NCBI GenBank assembly: GCA_964625745.1
Contig: CAZVCJ010000047.1
Location: 1-24,953, forward strand
DNA length: 24,953 bases
Direction: 5' to 3'
From: CAZVCJ01 sp964625745
GTDB lineage: Bacteria > Chloroflexota > Anaerolineae > VGOG01
This document shows, piece by piece, positions 20,853 through 24,953 of the stretch; positions within the stretch are counted from its first letter, which is position 1, and each line of letters starts with the position of its first letter. Under the pieces are notes generated by a model. The model was not told the DNA's origin and did not search any database. It saw only the letters and a program-made list of their open reading frames with translations. Both the position numbers and the translations under genes were made by a program.

Positions 20853-21575
20853 ATGGTTCCAACTGAAAAGAAGCTTATCCTTATAGTGGACGACGAGCCG
20901 AGGATGATCAAGTTTATCCGCCTGAATCTGGAGCTGGAGGGGTATCGGGTTAGCGAGGCGTCCAATGGCCTGAAAGCCCTGGACAAAGTGCGCACGGAGC
21001 TGCCCGATCTCGTCTTGCTGGACGTAATGATGCCTGAGATGGACGGTTTCGAGACCCTGGAGCGAATCCGCGAGATCTCGACCGTGCCGGTCATCATGCT
21101 CACCATCAAAGCTGAGGAGGAGGACAAAGTACGGGGCCTGGAGCTGGGGGCCGACGACTACGTCACCAAGCCCTTCAGCCCCAGGGAGCTCTCCAGCCGC
21201 ATCAAGGCCGTGCTGCGTCGGGCGGAGATGCCGTCGCCGATTGAGAAGAAGGTCTCGAAAATTGACGACGACCTGTCCATTGACTTCAACCAGCGAGAGG
21301 TCATAGTGCACGGTGAGAGGATCAAGCTGCGCCCCACCGAGTATCGCCTGCTCTATCACCTGGTCAACAACGCCGGCTGGCTGATGACCCACGAGACGCT
21401 GCTCTCCAAAGTCTGGGGCTACGCCTATCGGGACGATACCCACCTGTTGCGCCTTTATATCACCTACCTGCGTCAGAAAATCGAGCCCGATCCCTCCCAC
21501 CCCAGGTACATCTTCACTGAGCGGGGCGTAGGCTACCGCTTCGTGGATTTCAAGCGAGAAGCCCAGGATGACTGA
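20853..21575 (+). CDS. OmpR/PhoB-family response regulator
   Basis: 240 residues, standard for the family. The receiver domain (1-122) has the acidic pair Asp13/Asp14, the phosphoacceptor Asp57 in LLDVMMPEMDG, Thr84 and Lys107 in YVTKPFSP. The C-terminal winged-helix DNA-binding domain (about 137-232) has REVIVHGERIKLRPTEYRLL and the VWGYAYRDDTHLLRLYITYLRQKIE recognition region (helix around 190-210). ATG at 20853 follows AAGGAG and GAAGGA. No histidine kinase is adjacent in the same operon: a strong hairpin closes the gene at 21579, so it is a single-gene unit. It may be an orphan regulator or pair with the kinase at 22640. Divergent transcription from the activase gene makes regulation of that promoter plausible. 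Confidence 0.93.
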   Translation: MVPTEKKLILIVDDEPRMIKFIRLNLELEGYRVSEASNGLKALDKVRTELPDLVLLDVMMPEMDGFETLERIREISTVPVIMLTIKAEEEDKVRGLELGADDYVTKPFSPRELSSRIKAVLRRAEMPSPIEKKVSKIDDDLSIDFNQREVIVHGERIKLRPTEYRLLYHLVNNAGWLMTHETLLSKVWGYAYRDDTHLLRLYITYLRQKIEPDPSHPRYIFTERGVGYRFVDFKREAQDD

Positions 21576-21578
21576 ACA

Positions 21579-21625
21579 AACACACAAGCCCCGGCGATCA
21601 AGTTCCTCGCCGGGGCTTGTGTGTT
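21579..21625 (+). terminator. strong hairpin after the response regulator
   Basis: A perfect 19-bp stem (AACACACAAGCCCCGGCGA, 21579-21597, with its complement at 21607-21625) closes on a 9-base loop. It begins four bases after the TGA stop. Only a scattered T-rich stretch follows (TTACTACGGTTCTTT), so it is a hairpin terminator with a weak U-tract. Confidence 0.75.
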
Positions 21626-21687
21626 ACTACGGTTCTTTACCGTGCCAGTAATTCTCTCACTTCTCCAAGATTGAGGCAGTTTCCCAA

Positions 21688-21717
21688 TTGGACGAAGGGA
21701 AAAAGATGGTGTATAAT
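21688..21717 (+). promoter_or_regulatory. sigma70-type promoter of the methyltransferase-kinase operon
   Basis: TTGGAC (21688-21693), an 18-base spacer and a perfect TATAAT (21712-21717), about 50 bases before the ATG at 21768. It lies downstream of the hairpin that closes the previous gene. Confidence 0.6.
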
Positions 21718-21727
21718 TGTGACAATT
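21715..21727 (+). promoter_or_regulatory. 13-base palindrome overlapping the -10
   Basis: AATTGT-G-ACAATT, six-base perfect arms, overlapping the 3' half of the -10 and extending to about +4. The position suits a repressor operator. The arms are AT-rich and could arise by chance. Confidence 0.35.
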
Positions 21728-21767
21728 ACCCACAACCCAAACACAACACAGAATAGGGAGGGAAAAA

Positions 21768-22583
21768 ATGAACAGGAGTGCATGGATACCCGACGACTTC
21801 TTAGCAGACAAGCCCAACGCCTCTCGTATGTACGATTACTTGCTGGGAGGCTACCACAACTTCGAGATTGACCGTCTGGCGGCCAAGCAAGTGATCGAAT
21901 TCTATCCCGATGTGCGACTGGCTTCCTATGCCTGCCGCGCGTTCCTGCGCCGGGTAGTCAACTTCCTCGTCGAGCAGGGCATTGACCAGTTCCTCGACAT
22001 CGGTTCGGGCATACCGACCGTCGGCAATGTCCACGAGGTGGCCCAGAAAGCCAACCCCGCCGCTCGCATCGTCTACGTGGACATAGACCCTGTCGCCGTG
22101 GCGCACAGCCGGGCCCTGCTGAAAGACAACCCCAACGCCACCGCCATCCGGGCCGATGGCCGCTGGCCTGACCAGATTCTCGACCACGCGGAGGTCAAGG
22201 GCTTGCTCGACTTCAGCCAGCCGGTGGGGGCACTGCTCCTGCTGCTCCTCCATGCTATTCCGGACGACGAGGAGGCATACACCGCGGCCCGCACTCTGCG
22301 CGATGGACTGGCGTCGGGCAGTTACATGGCCATTTCGCACAATACATACTACCAGGCTCCACTTGAGGTCGTGAAGAAAATGGAAGAGATGAGTGCCAGG
22401 ACGCCTACCCCCGGCAAAATACGTTCGAGGGTTGAAATCCGGCGATTCTTCGACGGGCTGGAGCTGGTCGAGCCGGGGCTGATCCACCTCCCCCTCTGGC
22501 GGCCAGAAGGGCCCGAAGATGTTTTCCTCGACCAGCCAGAGCGATCATTGGCACTCGGTGGAGTTGGGCGCAAGGTCACGTGA
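21768..22583 (+). CDS. DUF574 family SAM-dependent methyltransferase (Methyltransf_19)
   Basis: 271 residues, typical for this family, which is common in Actinobacteria and also found in Chloroflexota. The N-terminal signature PNASRMYDYLLGGYHNFEIDR (18-37) and the SAM-binding motif FLDIGSGIPT (75-84) followed by YVDIDPVAVAHS (acidic ribose-binding residues) are clear. Next come ADGRWPDQIL and the hydrophobic strand of the Rossmann fold. The methyl acceptor is unknown. ATG at 21768 has a strong AGGGAGGG ribosome binding site. It is the first gene of a plus-strand operon with a sensor kinase and a NarL-type regulator, an unusual partnership. The extreme C-terminus (GRKVT, stop) runs into ACGTTTC-family repeats, whose ACGTGA supplies the TGA. 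Confidence 0.85.
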   Translation: MNRSAWIPDDFLADKPNASRMYDYLLGGYHNFEIDRLAAKQVIEFYPDVRLASYACRAFLRRVVNFLVEQGIDQFLDIGSGIPTVGNVHEVAQKANPAARIVYVDIDPVAVAHSRALLKDNPNATAIRADGRWPDQILDHAEVKGLLDFSQPVGALLLLLLHAIPDDEEAYTAARTLRDGLASGSYMAISHNTYYQAPLEVVKKMEEMSARTPTPGKIRSRVEIRRFFDGLELVEPGLIHLPLWRPEGPEDVFLDQPERSLALGGVGRKVT

Positions 22584-22600
22584 AATGTGAAACGTGATGC
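22575..22600. repeat. ACGTGAA heptamer repeats across the methyltransferase stop
   Basis: CACGTGAAATGTGAAACGTGATG contains three degenerate units of the family at 13432-13530 and 19904-19952. The first unit contains the TGA stop of the methyltransferase gene. Confidence 0.6.
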
Positions 22601-22639
22601 GTGGCTGTTTTGCATCACGGAAGCTTAGAGGGTAAGCAA

Positions 22640-24907
22640 TTGAACGCAGAAGCCAGGTCACAGGTGCACCAAGCTCTGCTCAGTCGTTGCCACGCCATCG
22701 CCGACCATTGGTACCAAGCCATTGCGCGAACCAGTCACGTGCCACACAGCGCAGCAGAAGTACGGCAGCGCCTGATCGAATTGACCGAACAGACCATCGC
22801 GCTTCTGTTCACGGAGCCGTTCGAGCGCGGCCAGGCTCAGGCCATTGGCGAGTTGCTGGCAGGCCTGCATTACATCGAACCCCAGGTCTTGAGCCAAACG
22901 CAAGACGTACTGGCGCAGCAGCTCATCGAGGGCCTGTCCGCCGACCAGGTCGTCGCGCTGCAGCCCCGCCTGGCCGAGCTGTTTAGCGGGTTGGTCGCTG
23001 GTTTTTTCGAGCAAGCCCGTGAAACAATCCTCAGCGAGCAAGAACAGACACGTGGTGCGCTCACCGCCGCACTCCGGCAGGCGAAGCAGGTAGCGCAGAG
23101 GGCATACGAGGAAGTGGAACAGCGGGTGCAGGAACGCACCGCCGAACTGCGTGACACCAATGAGTCACTGCAGCGCGAAATTGCCGAGCGCAAGCGGGCG
23201 GAGGAGGCGCTGCAAGAAGCTCACGACGAGTTAGAAACGCGGGTTCAGGAACGGACCGCAGAACTGGCAGAAGTCAACGAGGCACTGCGCCGGGAGCGTG
23301 ACCTGGCTGAGGCCCTGGCGGAGGCAGCCGCCGTCGTCAGCAGCACCCTGGATCCCGACCTGGTGCTGGACCGCATCCTGGAGCAGGCCAGCCGCGTCGT
23401 CCCCAACGACGCCACCAACATCATGCTCATTGAGGACGACCAGGTGCACATGGCCCGCTGGCGCGGCTACGAACGCTTTGGTGCGGAGGAGTACGTCTCC
23501 ACACTTGTGTTCCATATTCCTGAAATGCCCGGCCTCCAGCAAATGATAAGGAGTGGAGAACCGATAGTCATTTCTGATACCACCACCCACCCCAGTTGGG
23601 TTCACGTGCCGGAGATGGAGTGGCTGCAGTCGTACGCCGCCGCGCCCATTGCTCTGCGCGGTCAGGTGATTGGTTTTCTCAACGCGGACAGCACTAGCCC
23701 CGGCTTCTTCACCCAGGCCCACGCCGAGACTCTGCGCGCCTTCGCCAGCCACGCCGCTGCCGCCATCGAGAACTCACAGTCGTACCAGGCAGCTACGCAG
23801 GAGTTGGCCGAGCGCAAGCGGATAGAGGAGGAGCTGCGGGAGAGTGAGGCAACGATGCGAGCACTCCTGAACGCTCCAATCGAATCGGCGATATTATTGG
23901 ACACCAGTGGGACCATCCTGGCCATAAATGAAACAGCAGTCAGGGGACTTGGAAAGAGTGCAGACGGACTTGTCGGCTTGCGCGCTTATGATCTCATTCC
24001 ACCCGCCCTGGCCAAATCCAGAAAAACACAAGTTGACCAAGTTTTTCGCTCAGGCGCACCGGTGCGTTTCGAAGACCAGCGTGGGGGAAGATCCTTTGAC
24101 AATAGCCTCTACCCTATCTTTGATGCACAAGGTAAGGTAGCACGAATCGCTGTTTATGCCCGTGACATCACCCATCGCAAGCAAGCTGAGGAAAGGCTTC
24201 TCACCTATCAAGCGCGGCTTCGGTCGCTGGCTTCTCAATTATCGCTGACCGAGGAGCGAGAGCGGCGACGCATCGCTGCGGCCCTGCACGATCGTGTCGG
24301 CCAGACCCTGGCTATCTCGAAGATGAAGCTAGGAGCGTTGCGACAATTGGCCTCTTCCACCGAGCTTGCCAAACCCCTGGACGAAATCCGCGAGTTTATC
24401 GAGGAGATCATCCGGGACACGAAGTCGTTGACCTTCGAGCTCAGCTCCCCCATCCTCTACGAGCTAGGCCTTGAGGCAGCGGTGGAGTGGCTCGCCGAAC
24501 AAACTCAGCACCGGCAGGGCATCCTGTCCTGCTTTGAGGACGACGAGCAGCCCAGGCCGCTGGATGACGATGTCCGAGTCCTCCTCTTCCAGGCCGTACG
24601 CGAGTTGCTGGTCAACGTGGCCAAGCACGCTCAGGCACAGCACGTCAAGGTAACCATGCAGAGAGATGGCAGTAACATACGAGTCACCGTTGAAGACGAT
24701 GGAGCTGGATTCGCCCCGCCCTCCACCGGCTCTCAATGGGGCAGAATAAAAGGGTTCGGCCTCTTCAGCATCCGCGAGCGATTGGATCACGTCGGAGGAC
24801 ACCTTGAGATCAAATCCGAACCTGGTCACGGAACCCGGATCGCCCTCGTAGCGCCGTTGAAGCGTGAGGAGGCAATGACAATAATCGAGGAGAGAAGGAT
24901 GGAATGA
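22640..24907 (+). CDS. GAF-PAS sensor histidine kinase (HisKA_3, NarL-type)
   Basis: About 755 residues from a TTG at 22640, chosen because GAGGG lies seven bases upstream; a GTG at 22601 in the same frame lacks a ribosome binding site. No membrane helix is seen, so it is cytoplasmic. An N-terminal all-helical region (about 1-135) is not recognised. A coiled coil (145-235) contains RVQERTAEL twice, 39 residues apart. Then come a GAF domain (about 235-385), a PAS domain (about 410-525), HisKA_3 with ERERRRIAAALHDRVGQ (phospho-acceptor His550), and HATPase_c with RELLVNVAKHA (N box), DDGAGF and GFGLFSIRERL (G boxes). It is 1 base upstream of a NarL-type regulator, its evident partner. The GAF/PAS signals are unknown; a soluble redox or small-molecule sensor is possible. 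Confidence 0.9.
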   Translation: MNAEARSQVHQALLSRCHAIADHWYQAIARTSHVPHSAAEVRQRLIELTEQTIALLFTEPFERGQAQAIGELLAGLHYIEPQVLSQTQDVLAQQLIEGLSADQVVALQPRLAELFSGLVAGFFEQARETILSEQEQTRGALTAALRQAKQVAQRAYEEVEQRVQERTAELRDTNESLQREIAERKRAEEALQEAHDELETRVQERTAELAEVNEALRRERDLAEALAEAAAVVSSTLDPDLVLDRILEQASRVVPNDATNIMLIEDDQVHMARWRGYERFGAEEYVSTLVFHIPEMPGLQQMIRSGEPIVISDTTTHPSWVHVPEMEWLQSYAAAPIALRGQVIGFLNADSTSPGFFTQAHAETLRAFASHAAAAIENSQSYQAATQELAERKRIEEELRESEATMRALLNAPIESAILLDTSGTILAINETAVRGLGKSADGLVGLRAYDLIPPALAKSRKTQVDQVFRSGAPVRFEDQRGGRSFDNSLYPIFDAQGKVARIAVYARDITHRKQAEERLLTYQARLRSLASQLSLTEERERRRIAAALHDRVGQTLAISKMKLGALRQLASSTELAKPLDEIREFIEEIIRDTKSLTFELSSPILYELGLEAAVEWLAEQTQHRQGILSCFEDDEQPRPLDDDVRVLLFQAVRELLVNVAKHAQAQHVKVTMQRDGSNIRVTVEDDGAGFAPPSTGSQWGRIKGFGLFSIRERLDHVGGHLEIKSEPGHGTRIALVAPLKREEAMTIIEERRME

Positions 24908-24908
24908 C

Positions 24909-24953
24909 ATGAGCATAAGAATCCTCCTGGCCGACGATCACAAGATCATGCGC
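24909..24953 (+). CDS. NarL/FixJ-type response regulator (5' fragment)
   Basis: Only the first 15 codons (MSIRILLADDHKIMR) are present before the window ends. LADDH is the acidic-pocket start of NarL/FixJ receiver domains. The ATG lies one base after the kinase stop (TGACATG), with AAGGA about 12 bases upstream inside the kinase gene. Translation is probably coupled, and the two form a two-component pair. Confidence 0.85.
   Translation, partial: MSIRILLADDHKIMR

Noticed and set aside
20715..21587. N-terminal extension of the activase reading frame
   Set aside because: The frame is open, but the extension is antisense to a convincing response regulator. The ATG at 20714 has a strong AGGAGGAGG site, and the activase family starts with GIDIG within ten residues.

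Overview
The window looks like a GC-rich piece of a Chloroflexota (Anaerolineae-like) chromosome. This placement rests on four things: a 'Chlor_Arch_YYY' (DUF2298) membrane protein, long Thr/Ser-Pro linkers in secreted multidomain proteins, a beta-lactamase-fold protein carrying PG_binding_4-type repeats, and a dense population of short dispersed repeats. It is an inference from gene content, not a phylogeny. No tRNA, rRNA, transposase or CRISPR array was recognised, and no gene-free stretch exceeds about 250 bases.

Region A (1-16660, all minus strand) reads as one six-gene operon behind a TTGTCA-N17-TAAAAT promoter at 16623-16651. In transcription order it encodes a giant GT-C glycosyltransferase/YYY membrane protein, a lipoprotein with M14 and M23 peptidase domains, a membrane-anchored class-A beta-lactamase-like protein with three 74-residue repeats, a secreted glutamine-amidotransferase + FG-GAP + CapA fusion, a secreted TolB-propeller + M15-like + C39-like fusion, and a TIM-barrel isomerase-like protein. 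Four consecutive products are exported and carry domains whose families act on peptidoglycan stem peptides, gamma-glutamyl bonds or poly-gamma-glutamate. I infer a cell-envelope polymer processing operon. At 34-158, beyond its end, two tandem sigma70-type promoters fire leftward out of the window.

Region B (16700-20785, minus strand) is a small molybdenum-hydroxylase maturation island: XdhC-family protein, MFS transporter and YqeB/EF2563-type protein in an operon with its own promoter (TTGCCT-N17-TATAAT). Upstream lies a stand-alone BadF/HgdC-type ATPase activase with its own promoter.

Region C (20790-24953, plus strand) is regulatory. An OmpR/PhoB-type response regulator is divergent from the activase and ends in a strong hairpin. 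It is followed by a second operon with a DUF574 SAM-methyltransferase, a GAF-PAS-HisKA_3 histidine kinase and the start of a NarL-type response regulator.

The most striking feature is not a single gene. At least six families of short repeats are scattered through the window, and many sit in frame inside coding sequences: loops of membrane proteins, inter-domain linkers and C-termini. Copies appear to supply Shine-Dalgarno/start contexts for two genes and stop codons for several others. This resembles, in principle, the protein-coding palindromic elements known in Rickettsia.
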